A DNA stretch of 38,319 nucleotides from JAVEYA01 sp034003745 (GTDB taxonomy: Bacteria; Bacillota; Peptococcia; DRI-13; PHAD01), in contig JAVEYA010000011.1 of assembly GCA_034003745.1 (NCBI GenBank), positions 1 to 38,319 on the forward strand. The letters run 5' to 3'. Under the pieces are notes generated by a model. That model was not told the origin of the DNA and ran no database searches. It worked only from the letters and a program-made list of their open reading frames with translations. The number at the start of each line of letters is the position of its first letter. The stretch's first letter is position 1. Positions 24,346-31,854 of the stretch are shown piece by piece. Made by a program: the position numbers and the translations under genes.

Positions 24346-25731
24346 ATGATGCAATATGTTGTGCAAACGGGTGACACGCTATTTTTAATTGCGCAAAGAT
24401 TTAATACAACGGCAGCCGCGATCGCGCGTGCCAATAATATTTCTGATACCGGCGTCATTTACGTAGGGCAGGTTCTGACCATTCCCGGAACGATTTCCCC
24501 TGTGCCTGTGCCTGCGCCTGCACCCGAGCCCCCGGTCTCTTCTTCCGCGGCAGGAGGAGACTGCCCGCTTTTAAGGCGCGGTGATAGGGGAGCGGATGTG
24601 AGAAGGCTGCAGACCTTATTATCGAACAGAGGGATGAATCCCGGCGGGATTGACGGAATCTTTGGCAGTGCGACGGAGACGGCTGTACGGACGTGGCAGG
24701 TCAGGTCGAATATAACAGTGACCGGAACATCCACCATTCAGACCTGGCGTTCCCTGGGAGTGAATTGCCCGGTAACGCCGGCGCCCGGTCCAACCCCGAC
24801 GCCACCCCCGGGGGGGGACTGCCCGCTTTTAAGACGCGGCGATACAGGCACGGATGTCCGAAGACTGCAGAGTCTGCTGCGCAGCAGAGGCGTATTCTCC
24901 GGACAGGTTAACGGCATCTTCGGCCAATCTACGGAGGCAGCCGTAAGGACATGGCAGAGAAGGCAAAGTTTAACGATCACCGGAACATCGACTGTCCAGA
25001 CCTGGCGTTCCCTGGGCGTGAACTGCTCGGTAACTCCCGGTCCGACCCCTCCCCCGCGTCCCCCCTCCCCGCCCCCCCCGTCTCCCGGGTCCCCGGAACA
25101 ATGCTTTTGCCCCGTTTTACGCCGGGGCAGCACGGGGCCTTCGGTACGTCTCCTGCAAAGAGAATTGCAATCCAGGCGTTATTACAGCGGTCCTCTTGAC
25201 GGGCGTTTTGATACCAGGACAGAGAACACTGTCCGGCAATTTCAGCGGGCTCAGGGTCTTGCGGTAACCGGAGCGGTGAATAGGGCCACCTGGCAAGCGC
25301 TGGGGCATGATTGCTGTGACGCGCCGAGTCCATCCCCGGGAATTCCGGTGGATGTCAAAGTGGTCAGGGGACTCCGGCATGTCCTGCAGGCCAATAGGGC
25401 GGTTTACCGCCGGGGAGAAAGCGTCAGGCTGACTTTAAGTAAAACCAATATCACCAGCGAGCCGATAACCTTGCGCTATCCCACCAATCAGATTATTGAG
25501 ATTACGGTGAGAAACGCATCCGGCCGTATTATCTGGCGCTATTCGGAGCACCGCCGTTTCGGTCAGGGCAGCCGGGTAATTACGATCTTTGAAGGCGGCA
25601 CCCAGAATATCAATGAAATTTGGAATCAGACCAACAATAACGGCAGTCAGGTAACGCCGGGGAATTACACGATTACGATGGAAAACCTCGGAACGCGTGC
25701 AAGTCTGACCGTACCGATTCGAATTCAGTAG
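24346..25731 (+). CDS. LysM, three peptidoglycan-binding domains and C-terminal BsuPI domain
   Basis: The start at 24346 is preferred because AAAAGGAG lies 6 nt before it; ATG 24319 is in frame but lacks a site. The 461-residue protein has no signal peptide. It begins with a LysM domain (YVVQTGDTLFLIAQRFNTTAAAIARANN). Three PG_binding_1 domains, each beginning C-P-x-L-R-R-G, follow and are separated by Pro-rich linkers. The C-terminus (about 340-461) matches the BsuPI fold (RRGESVRLTLSKTN, then TPGNYTI). Lack of a signal peptide together with LysM suggests a protein made in the mother cell and deposited in the spore cortex or coat, as for SafA-type proteins. The placement after a ger operon agrees. 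The role is inference. Confidence 0.85.
   Translation: MMQYVVQTGDTLFLIAQRFNTTAAAIARANNISDTGVIYVGQVLTIPGTISPVPVPAPAPEPPVSSSAAGGDCPLLRRGDRGADVRRLQTLLSNRGMNPGGIDGIFGSATETAVRTWQVRSNITVTGTSTIQTWRSLGVNCPVTPAPGPTPTPPPGGDCPLLRRGDTGTDVRRLQSLLRSRGVFSGQVNGIFGQSTEAAVRTWQRRQSLTITGTSTVQTWRSLGVNCSVTPGPTPPPRPPSPPPPSPGSPEQCFCPVLRRGSTGPSVRLLQRELQSRRYYSGPLDGRFDTRTENTVRQFQRAQGLAVTGAVNRATWQALGHDCCDAPSPSPGIPVDVKVVRGLRHVLQANRAVYRRGESVRLTLSKTNITSEPITLRYPTNQIIEITVRNASGRIIWRYSEHRRFGQGSRVITIFEGGTQNINEIWNQTNNNGSQVTPGNYTITMENLGTRASLTVPIRIQ
24559..25040 (+). repeat. Tandem intragenic duplication of a 258-bp unit
   Basis: The first two peptidoglycan-binding domains are encoded by near-identical DNA starting at 24559 and 24817, 258 bp apart and in frame. 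Shared blocks include GACTGCCCGCTTTTAAG and CAGACCTGGCGTTCCCTGGG. The third domain is clearly more diverged. A run of eight G (24810-24817) and one of eight C (25072-25079) lie in the linkers. The repeat suggests recent duplication. Confidence 0.75.
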
Positions 25732-25743
25732 ATAATAGAAGAA

Positions 25744-25778
25744 GGGGCGGGTATAAATGATACCTGCCCCTTTTTTTT
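25744..25778 (+). terminator. Rho-independent terminator after the LysM gene
   Basis: GGGGCGGGTAT at 25744-25754 pairs with ATACCTGCCCC at 25760-25770 (11 bp with one G-U pair, loop AAATG) and is followed by eight T at 25771-25778. It could also serve weakly for the convergent minus-strand gene ending at 25794. Confidence 0.92.
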
Positions 25779-25793
25779 GGTTTGCATTGTCGG

Positions 25794-26771
25794 TTAGATT
25801 GATTGATAGATATGTACGTTATTCTTGCCCTTGTCCTTCGCCTTGTACAACGCCTCGTCGGCTTTTTGCAAGATGCCTTCCTCGGTGGAAGCGTCCTCAG
25901 GAAAAGCGGCAATGCCTATGGAAATCGTGATGTCGGGGTAAGACAACAGTTTGGGATTCGCCAGAACATTGGCGCGGATTCTTTCGGCAATATTGCGGCA
26001 GACCTCTTTGGACTGCCGGGGCAGGATAATCGCGAACTCATCGCCGCCGAAACGGGCCACAATATCATAGGAACGGGTACAGTCCTTCTGGATCAGGGCA
26101 ATGACTTTCAGCACGTAATCGCCATGCTGATGCCCCTGGGTATCGTTTAAAGATTTGAAGTTATCCAGATCCAACAGGACGAGGCAAAAGGGAATTTTTT
26201 CCCGCACCATTTGGGTGAGCATATGATTAAAATAGCGCCGGTTATGGATTTTCGTCAGCGTATCCTGATAGGCTTGCTGATAATAATTCTGCAGGGAGAA
26301 CTTAACCAGATTGCTGGTATAAAAAAAGAGAATGAAAAATAAGACAACCTGAATAATCATCAGCAGCAAATAATCGCTTTGTTTCAGGAGGCCTATGGCC
26401 AGATAGAAGACGCTGATTCCCAGCAGTAACAGGAGCGGTTTGAGCTGCCGGCCATGGAAGGAAAGCCGGATAATCGGTAAAATAAAAAACATGGACAGGG
26501 CCAGCATATATTTTTCATTGAAGAGAATCAAGAGAGCAATTATCCCCAGATCAATGATGTCGGTTAAAGGCAGACGCTTATTTAAAACATTCTCCAGTCG
26601 CGGTGAGAGATACAATCCGACAAAATAGATCAGGGCAAAGGCGGCCAGATAATAGTTTGGCAAGGGCAGGGCGGGGTCAATCAACAGAAAAAAGGGTGTA
26701 AACGAAACGAATACCATTAAACGCAGAAAGCTTTTGCCGTCGAGGTTCTGCTCAATAATCGGGCCAGACAT
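25794..26771 (-). CDS. Membrane diguanylate cyclase (GGDEF)
   Basis: The 325-residue enzyme probably makes cyclic di-GMP from two GTP. The N-terminal half has about six membrane spans in a compact MASE-like arrangement of unknown ligand. A GGDEF domain (about 160-322) follows, starting YQDTLTKIHNRRYFNHML and including LLDLDNFKSLNDTQGHQHGDYVL. The active-site motif is intact (ARFGGDEFAIILP). The inhibitory RxxD motif (RSYD) lies five residues before it, so feedback inhibition is expected. The ending GIAAFPEDASTEEGILQKADEALYKAKDKGKN is typical. GAGGGA precedes the start. It lies between spore genes and queT on the opposite strand. Confidence 0.93.
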   Translation of the reverse strand: MSGPIIEQNLDGKSFLRLMVFVSFTPFFLLIDPALPLPNYYLAAFALIYFVGLYLSPRLENVLNKRLPLTDIIDLGIIALLILFNEKYMLALSMFFILPIIRLSFHGRQLKPLLLLLGISVFYLAIGLLKQSDYLLLMIIQVVLFFILFFYTSNLVKFSLQNYYQQAYQDTLTKIHNRRYFNHMLTQMVREKIPFCLVLLDLDNFKSLNDTQGHQHGDYVLKVIALIQKDCTRSYDIVARFGGDEFAIILPRQSKEVCRNIAERIRANVLANPKLLSYPDITISIGIAAFPEDASTEEGILQKADEALYKAKDKGKNNVHIYQSI

Positions 26772-26891
26772 AACGATCCCTCATCATTATTTAGTCAATA
26801 TGTGGAATACTATTCGTGATACATACATAAATTTCCTTTTGTTTTATGAGAATAAGCCTAAATTATTTTTATGGGTTAATAAATATTAAAA

Positions 26892-26928
26892 TGATATAAT
26901 TATATGATTATATTACTTAACGGGGTGA
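26892..26928 (+). promoter_or_regulatory. Extended -10 promoter and ribosome binding site of queT
   Basis: TGATATAAT at 26892-26900 is an extended -10 element. No convincing -35 lies at the right distance. GGGGTGA at 26922-26928 is the ribosome binding site, 4 nt before the ATG. I looked in the 161-bp gap for a preQ1-I type riboswitch (a G/C hairpin with an A-rich tail) and did not see one. Confidence 0.5.
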
Positions 26929-26932
26929 ATTC

Positions 26933-27400
26933 ATGAAAACAGAAAGAATAGCGCTCATCTTAGCACGCACAGCCGTTGTTGCCGCCTTATACGCCGCAAT
27001 TACCCTGTTGTTTGCGCCGATCAGCTACGGGGTCGTACAGGTCAGGGTCTCGGAAGCGCTGACGATACTGCCTTTTATTATGCCGGAGAGTATCATCGGC
27101 TTGTTTATCGGCTGTTTGATTGCCAATATCTTTGGCGGACTAGGATTTATTGATATTGTGTTCGGCAGCCTGGCCACTTTGGTCGCCGCATACTTAACCG
27201 GCAAAATGCCCAATAAATACCTGGCGCCGCTGCCGCCGGTCCTGGTCAACGCCGTGGCGGTGGGACTGATTTTAAAAGTTGTCATCGGCGCGCCGCTGTT
27301 GGCCACCATGCTGTATGTGGCCCTGGGTCAGCTCTTAGCCTGTTATGTACTGGGATTGCCGCTCTTGCATTGGCTGAAAAGATATGGCTGGCTGAAATAA
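26933..27400 (+). CDS. queT: QueT-family transporter (queuosine precursor ECF S component)
   Basis: The 155-residue membrane protein has about five spans and the QueT signature at its start: ILARTAVVAALYAAITLLFAPISYGVVQVRVSEALTILPF, then ESIIGLFIGCLIANIFGGLG and DIVFGSLATLVAAYLT. QueT proteins are substrate-binding components of energy-coupling factor transporters predicted to import a queuosine precursor such as preQ1 and to share an EcfAA'T module encoded elsewhere. No energizing genes are in this window. It is 58-76 bp upstream of moaA, which has its own promoter, so the two are probably not functionally linked. Confidence 0.88.
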   Translation: MKTERIALILARTAVVAALYAAITLLFAPISYGVVQVRVSEALTILPFIMPESIIGLFIGCLIANIFGGLGFIDIVFGSLATLVAAYLTGKMPNKYLAPLPPVLVNAVAVGLILKVVIGAPLLATMLYVALGQLLACYVLGLPLLHWLKRYGWLK

Positions 27401-27410
27401 GGACCCTACA

Positions 27411-27439
27411 TGTACAAAATATATAAATAAGCGTATAAT
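27411..27439 (+). promoter_or_regulatory. Candidate promoter of the moa operon
   Basis: TGTACA at 27411-27416 and a perfect TATAAT at 27434-27439 are 17 bp apart. Transcription would begin near 27446, leaving a leader of about 30 nt before the favoured moaA start at 27476 and far too little room for a Moco riboswitch. Confidence 0.55.
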
Positions 27440-27475
27440 TATTAATATACATAATGAATGAATGGGGCCTGCCGG

Positions 27476-28480
27476 ATGAATAACGGATTGGTGGACAAGT
27501 TTGGGCGAAAACATGAATATCTGAGAATATCGGTTACAGACCGCTGCAACTTGCGCTGCGCATACTGTATGGGGATGGAAGGCGTTCCCCTGATGGACCA
27601 CAGTAAAATCCTGCATTATGAAGAGATTATTAAGGTTGTCCGGGCGGCGGCGGAGCTGGGGATTACCAGAATCCGGCTTACCGGCGGCGAACCTTTGGCG
27701 CGTAAAGGATTGGAGCGACTAGTCGGAGGAATAGCGGAAATTCCCGGAATCAGGGATATTTCCATGACCACCAATGGAATTTTGCTGCCCCCCATGGCCG
27801 CTACCTTAAAAAAAGCAGGTCTGAACCGGGTCAATATCAGTCTGGATTCCCTGAAGCCGGACGTATACCGTGAAATCACACGCCTGGGAAATCTCGCAGA
27901 CGCCCAGGCCGGTATTTTTGCCGCGCTGGAGCATGGGCTGCATCCTGTTAAAATCAATGTGGTGCTGATGCAAGGCGTTAATGATGAAGAGATTCCTTCT
28001 TTTCTCCGCCTGGCGCAGGATCTCCCGCTGAAGGTGCGTTTTATCGAGTACATGCCCATCGACTCCCATGACAATGAGTGGCGGGGGAAATATTTGCCTT
28101 TGCAGGCCGTTTTAGATAAAGCCCGGGAAATGGGTTTCCCGTTAACATTATTGAATCAAAATCAGGACGGGGGCGGGCCGGCGGAAATGTACAGCATGCC
28201 CGGGGCGCTGGGTGCGATTGGATTGATTCGTCCGATCAGCCAACATTTCTGCAGCGAGTGCAACCGGTTGCGCCTGACCGCGGAAGGGCATATCAAGCCG
28301 TGTCTTTACTGGCAGGACGAGTTGTCTGTACGGCCGGTCATCGATGACCCGGATGCGGTGAAGGCGTTGCTGCAAAAAGCCCTGGATTTCAAACGAAAGA
28401 AGCATGAAATGAGCCGGGAGCTCTTAGCCCAGGAAAGACAGGACAAGGGCCACAGAGGCATGTCGGCGATTGGCGGTTGA
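27476..28480 (+). CDS. moaA: GTP 3',8-cyclase MoaA
   Basis: This radical SAM enzyme performs the first step of molybdenum cofactor synthesis, together with MoaC. From ATG 27476 the product has 334 residues and begins as most MoaA proteins do (VDKFGRKHEYLRISVTDRC). The radical SAM cluster is CNLRCAYC (Cys24, 28, 31), followed by RLTGGEPLARKGL. The C-terminal auxiliary cluster is in HFCSECNRLRLTAEGHIKPCL. The protein ends in Gly-Gly, as is required for activity in studied MoaA enzymes. Earlier in-frame ATG 27458 also exists; no site has a clear Shine-Dalgarno. The moaC ribosome binding site overlaps the stop. Confidence 0.96.
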   Translation: MNNGLVDKFGRKHEYLRISVTDRCNLRCAYCMGMEGVPLMDHSKILHYEEIIKVVRAAAELGITRIRLTGGEPLARKGLERLVGGIAEIPGIRDISMTTNGILLPPMAATLKKAGLNRVNISLDSLKPDVYREITRLGNLADAQAGIFAALEHGLHPVKINVVLMQGVNDEEIPSFLRLAQDLPLKVRFIEYMPIDSHDNEWRGKYLPLQAVLDKAREMGFPLTLLNQNQDGGGPAEMYSMPGALGAIGLIRPISQHFCSECNRLRLTAEGHIKPCLYWQDELSVRPVIDDPDAVKALLQKALDFKRKKHEMSRELLAQERQDKGHRGMSAIGG

Positions 28481-28490
28481 GGTGAAAAAA

Positions 28491-28964
28491 ATGTCTGAAT
28501 TAACGCATTTTGATCAGAAGGGCCGCGCTCATATGGTGGATGTAACGGCCAAAGCGGCAACGGCGCGTGAAGCGACGGCGGCCGGGGAAATTACGATGGA
28601 GCGGTCCACGCTGAAACTGATCAAAGAAGGGAAGCTGGCCAAGGGGGATGTACTGGCAGTGGCTCAGATTGCCGCGGTGACGGGCTTGAAAGAAACCAGC
28701 CGTTTGATTCCGATGTGTCATCCGCTGCTGATAGGCGGCGTAGCAGTTGATTTTAACCTGGATGAGGCCGCCTGCCGCCTGGAAGTGACCGTTACCGTGA
28801 AAATCAACGGCCCCACCGGCGTGGAAATGGAGGCCCTTACGGGGGTATCCGCCGCGCTGTTGACGGTTTACGATATGTGCAAGGCCGTGGATAAGCGCAT
28901 GGTGATCGGCAATATCCGCCTTCTGGAAAAGAAAGGCGGCAAATCCGGGCACTTCATCAGATAA
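28491..28964 (+). CDS. moaC: Cyclic pyranopterin monophosphate synthase MoaC
   Basis: The 157-residue enzyme converts the MoaA product to cyclic pyranopterin monophosphate. The start at 28491 is set by GAGGTGA at 28479-28485, which overlaps the moaA stop. Family marks are FDQKGRAHMVDVTAKAATAREATA, the active-site LIPMCHPLLIGGV, GPTGVEMEALTGVSAALLTVYDMCKAVDKRMVIGNIRLLEKKGGKSG. The length is typical. It is transcribed with moaA and the downstream fusion gene. Confidence 0.96.
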   Translation: MSELTHFDQKGRAHMVDVTAKAATAREATAAGEITMERSTLKLIKEGKLAKGDVLAVAQIAAVTGLKETSRLIPMCHPLLIGGVAVDFNLDEAACRLEVTVTVKINGPTGVEMEALTGVSAALLTVYDMCKAVDKRMVIGNIRLLEKKGGKSGHFIR

Positions 28965-28984
28965 CAAAGGAGGAATGACGCAAT

Positions 28985-29905
28985 ATGCCAAGTATTTTGA
29001 AGATTTCCACCAGCAAGAATAAAGGCGAGCGTAAGACCAACGCCCCTTCCGCCACTTTATTGCAGGCTCTTGGCCTGGAAGGCGACGCCCACGCCGGGTT
29101 TGCCCATCGTCAGGTTAGTCTTTTGGCAATGGAAAGTATTGAGAAGATGCGGCAGAAAGGCTTGGATGTCCATCCGGGGGATTTTGCCGAAAATCTCACG
29201 ACCCTGGGGATTGACCTGGTCTCGCTGCCGATAGGCGCGCGCCTGAAGGCCGGGAAGGATGCCTATCTGCGGGTTACCCAAATCGGTAAGGAATGCCATA
29301 ACCGCTGTGCCATCTATTATCAGGCCGGAGACTGTGTGATGCCCCGAGAAGGCATTTTTACCGAAGTGCTGCGGGGAGGCCGGCTCGAGGAGGGAGACTC
29401 CCTGGAGATTTATCCTTCCTACCGTTTCGCGGTGATTACCGCTTCGGACAAAGGCGCCGCCGGTTTGCGCGAGGATAAAAGCGGGCCGCTGATTGCCGAA
29501 ATGCTCCTGCCCTGGGGCGATGTGGTGGAATCTCATATCATGCCTGATGAGCAGGAGAAGTTAAGCGCTATGATGAAACATCTGGCCGATGAGGCGGCTG
29601 TAGACCTGATTATTACCACAGGGGGGACGGGTCTGAGTCCCCGGGACGTGACTCCGGAAGCCACGCGCGCGGTGATTGAGCGTGAAGTTTTGGGTATACC
29701 CGAGGCCATGCGTGCAAAAAGCCGGGAAGTTACCGCTAAAGCCATGCTTTCCCGGGCTGCAGCCGGTATCCGCGGCCGGACGTTAATCCTTAATCTGCCG
29801 GGCAGTCCCAAGGCCGTAAGAGAGAATCTGGCCGTTCTGGCGGAAGTGCTCGACCATGCCCTGGAAATTTTAAGCGGGCGGGGCGGCGAGTGCGGCACAC
29901 CTTAG
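28985..29905 (+). CDS. MOSC domain fused to MogA/MoaB-type molybdopterin adenylyltransferase
   Basis: The 306-residue protein joins two domains. The N-terminal MOSC part (about 1-143) has LGLEGDAHAGFAHRQVSLL, DFAENLTTLGID, GARLKAG and the cysteine-containing GKECHNRCAIYYQAGDCVMPREGIF. The C-terminal MogA/MoaB part (about 147-300) has FAVITASDKGAAGLREDKSG, LIITTGGTGLSPRDVTPEAT and LPGSPKAVRENL. The first may handle sulfur or bind cofactor; the second adenylates molybdopterin before metal insertion. AAAGGAGG at 28967 and a 20-bp gap to moaC show operon membership. Such fusions occur in anaerobic Firmicutes. moaD, moaE and moeA are not in this window. Confidence 0.92.
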   Translation: MPSILKISTSKNKGERKTNAPSATLLQALGLEGDAHAGFAHRQVSLLAMESIEKMRQKGLDVHPGDFAENLTTLGIDLVSLPIGARLKAGKDAYLRVTQIGKECHNRCAIYYQAGDCVMPREGIFTEVLRGGRLEEGDSLEIYPSYRFAVITASDKGAAGLREDKSGPLIAEMLLPWGDVVESHIMPDEQEKLSAMMKHLADEAAVDLIITTGGTGLSPRDVTPEATRAVIEREVLGIPEAMRAKSREVTAKAMLSRAAAGIRGRTLILNLPGSPKAVRENLAVLAEVLDHALEILSGRGGECGTP

Positions 29906-29962
29906 TATACAGAAAATGTAAAAAATAGGGCTTAACGCCCTTTCTATTTTGATGTATACTAA
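29902..29962 (+). terminator. Terminator of the moa operon within a larger inverted repeat
   Basis: GGGC at 29928-29931 and GCCC at 29937-29940 close a 5-nt loop. AAAATA and TATTTT can extend the stem past a small bulge, and the tail is TTTCTATTTT. A separate perfect 9-bp inverted repeat, TTAGTATAC (29902-29910) and GTATACTAA (29954-29962), surrounds it; its left arm contains the stop codon and its right arm the -10 of the next promoter. Confidence 0.55.
29932..29960 (+). promoter_or_regulatory. Candidate promoter of the signal peptidase gene
   Basis: TTAACG at 29932-29937 and TATACT at 29955-29960 are separated by 17 bp, giving a start near 29967 and an untranslated leader of about 55 nt. 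The -10 lies in the right arm of the GTATACTAA inverted repeat. Confidence 0.45.
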
Positions 29963-30020
29963 ACAGGTAGTTCTTTTTGAGTCTTGAATCTGCTCGACAG
30001 AAAGTGGTGTTAACAGATAA

Positions 30021-30548
30021 ATGAATATGAAAGAGATCAAGGAATGGCTTTATACAATCGGCATAGCTGTGGTGCTGGTGATCATCATCCGGGCGTTTAT
30101 CCTGGACACCCGCATCGTTCCCTCCACTTCCATGGTGCCGAGCATCGTACCGGGGGATAGGCTCTTTGTGGAGAAAATCACGCATCATATCTCCGGACTG
30201 GACAGGGGGGAAGTGGTGGTGTTCGAGCCGCCGCCTGCTTCAGGACTGACCGATGATTTGATTAAACGGTTAATCGCCCTTCCCGGGGATACGGTAGAAG
30301 TAAAAGACGGCAAGCTGTATTTGAATGACGTTCCCCAGGAAGAGGCGTATATACCGGAACCGATAGAATATACGTATGAAAAGCAAGTCGTGCCTCCCGG
30401 GAAGATTTTTGTGATGGGCGATAATCGCAACCGTTCTTATGATTCCCACGAATGGGGGTTTGTCGATATCGACAGCGTGGAGGGCAAAGCGCTCCTCACC
30501 TACTGGCCTTTTGACAGAATAAGATTTTGGTGGAAGACGCAAGGTTAG
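30021..30548 (+). CDS. lepB: Type I signal peptidase
   Basis: This membrane serine protease removes signal peptides from exported proteins. The 175-residue length and single N-terminal span (about 10-27) fit the short Sip type of Gram-positive bacteria. Box B has the nucleophile Ser37 in PSTSMVPSIVPGD. Box D has the general base Lys82 in KRLIALPGDTVEV. Box E is FVMGDNRNRSYDSHEWGFV. ATG 30021 or 30027 are both possible and the ribosome binding site is weak. It would process the non-lipidated secreted proteins of this window, though no specific link is shown. Confidence 0.95.
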   Translation: MNMKEIKEWLYTIGIAVVLVIIIRAFILDTRIVPSTSMVPSIVPGDRLFVEKITHHISGLDRGEVVVFEPPPASGLTDDLIKRLIALPGDTVEVKDGKLYLNDVPQEEAYIPEPIEYTYEKQVVPPGKIFVMGDNRNRSYDSHEWGFVDIDSVEGKALLTYWPFDRIRFWWKTQG

Positions 30549-30560
30549 CTTGCGTCTTTA
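30534..30560 (+). terminator. Hairpin at the end of the signal peptidase gene
   Basis: AAGACGCAAG at 30534-30543 and CTTGCGTCTT at 30549-30558 form a perfect 10-bp stem around GTTAG, which includes part of the stop codon. The T-run is only three bases, so it may stabilise the 3' end or terminate only partly before the MFS gene. Confidence 0.5.
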
Positions 30561-30591
30561 CAGTTCGCGCAAGAATTTTAGCAGAAAATAA

Positions 30592-31809
30592 GTGAGAGGG
30601 ATGATTCGGGTGCCCTGGCAGCGCAATCTGTGGGTTTTATCCATCAGTGTTCTGATTGCAAATATTGGTTTTAATATGTTTTTGCCTTTTTTGCCGAATA
30701 TGCTGAGAGAAACGGGCATGACGGACAATATTCCCTTCTGGACGGGCTTATTGGTTTCCTCCGGTTTTTTGACGGCCGGTCTGATGGCGCCGGTCTGGGG
30801 GTCCCTGGCGGACCGTTATGGCAAAAGAATTATGCTGGCCCGTTCAGGCTTCAGCCTGGCAGTAATCTCCGCTTTGATGGTTTTTGCCTCAAGCCCATGG
30901 CAGCTGTTGTTTTTGCGGATATTCAACGGTGTTTTAACCGGATTTATTCCTGCCGCTGTGATGCTGACCGTTTCCAACACGCCGCAGGAACAGATGGGCC
31001 TGGCCCTCGGGATGCTCAATTCTTTTATAGCCATCGGCAGCATTATGGGTCCGTTTGTCGGCGGCGTCCTGGTGCATTATATTGGAGTCAACAATAACAT
31101 CCTGGTTTCGTCGGCGCTGGTATTGTGCGCCACGCTGCTTGCAGTTGTCGGTACCCGGGAAAAGGTTTTTGAGCAGAAAAACAGGACGACTATCCTGCAG
31201 GATATGCGCCTGGTCACCAAAAATCAAGCCTTGCAGATTTTCTTTATCAGCATGATTGTCCTGAATATGTCCACATTTATGTTTACGGCCATCCTGCCGC
31301 TGCGGGTAGGCGAGTTGGCAGCGGCCAATCCGGATATCAGCACCGGCGTCATCTTTTCCCTGACCGGGATAACCTTGTCGGTGGGCTCGGTTATTATTGG
31401 CAAAATAACCCGCTTCAGTTATAATAACATCTTATTGGCGGGCCTGTTCCTGAGCGGGGTGCTTTGCATGCTGCAGGGACTGACGGGGTCGCTGTATGTC
31501 CTGGGGGCCTCCCGTCTTTTCTACGGCTTGACTGTCGCTGCTGTCAGCGTGGCGGGCAACGTCCTGATTACGCTGCATTCCAAAGAAGAGAACCGGGGCA
31601 AGGTTTTCGGCATCTTGAATTCTTTTACTTCCTTCGGCGCTGTACTGGGACCCCTCTTAGGCGGCGCGCTGGCCGAGGTTTGGGGAACTTCCAGCGCTTT
31701 CTATTTCTGCGCCGGGGTCTTTTTTGCGGCGGTGTATATCACCTGGTACTTCACGGTTTACCGTCCGGGGAACATCAGCGGCACGGAAAATAGCGGCAGT
31801 TCAGGATAA
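30592..31809 (+). CDS. Major facilitator superfamily transporter
   Basis: The product of about 405 residues has twelve hydrophobic segments in two halves. The MFS loop 2-3 motif is GSLADRYGKRIMLARSG, with a related motif after span 8. Family resemblance is to the drug/metabolite efflux (DHA1-like) group, as in GVLTGFIPAAVMLTVSNTPQEQMGLALGMLNSFIAIGSIMGPFVGG. The substrate cannot be told. The start is uncertain: GTG 30592, ATG 30601 or GTG 30610 are in frame, with AGAGGG between the first two. The gene follows the signal peptidase gene and may be partly co-transcribed. Confidence 0.85.
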   Translation: MRGMIRVPWQRNLWVLSISVLIANIGFNMFLPFLPNMLRETGMTDNIPFWTGLLVSSGFLTAGLMAPVWGSLADRYGKRIMLARSGFSLAVISALMVFASSPWQLLFLRIFNGVLTGFIPAAVMLTVSNTPQEQMGLALGMLNSFIAIGSIMGPFVGGVLVHYIGVNNNILVSSALVLCATLLAVVGTREKVFEQKNRTTILQDMRLVTKNQALQIFFISMIVLNMSTFMFTAILPLRVGELAAANPDISTGVIFSLTGITLSVGSVIIGKITRFSYNNILLAGLFLSGVLCMLQGLTGSLYVLGASRLFYGLTVAAVSVAGNVLITLHSKEENRGKVFGILNSFTSFGAVLGPLLGGALAEVWGTSSAFYFCAGVFFAAVYITWYFTVYRPGNISGTENSGSSG

Positions 31810-31854
31810 GTCCTGCTATAATAAAGATATACCGATTAAAAATGAGGTGGCATT

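Noticed and set aside
25072..25079. Homopolymeric C and G runs in the LysM gene as phase-variable tracts
   Set aside because: They encode Pro/Gly linkers in frame and are only eight bases long. Phase variation is possible, but nothing else suggests it.
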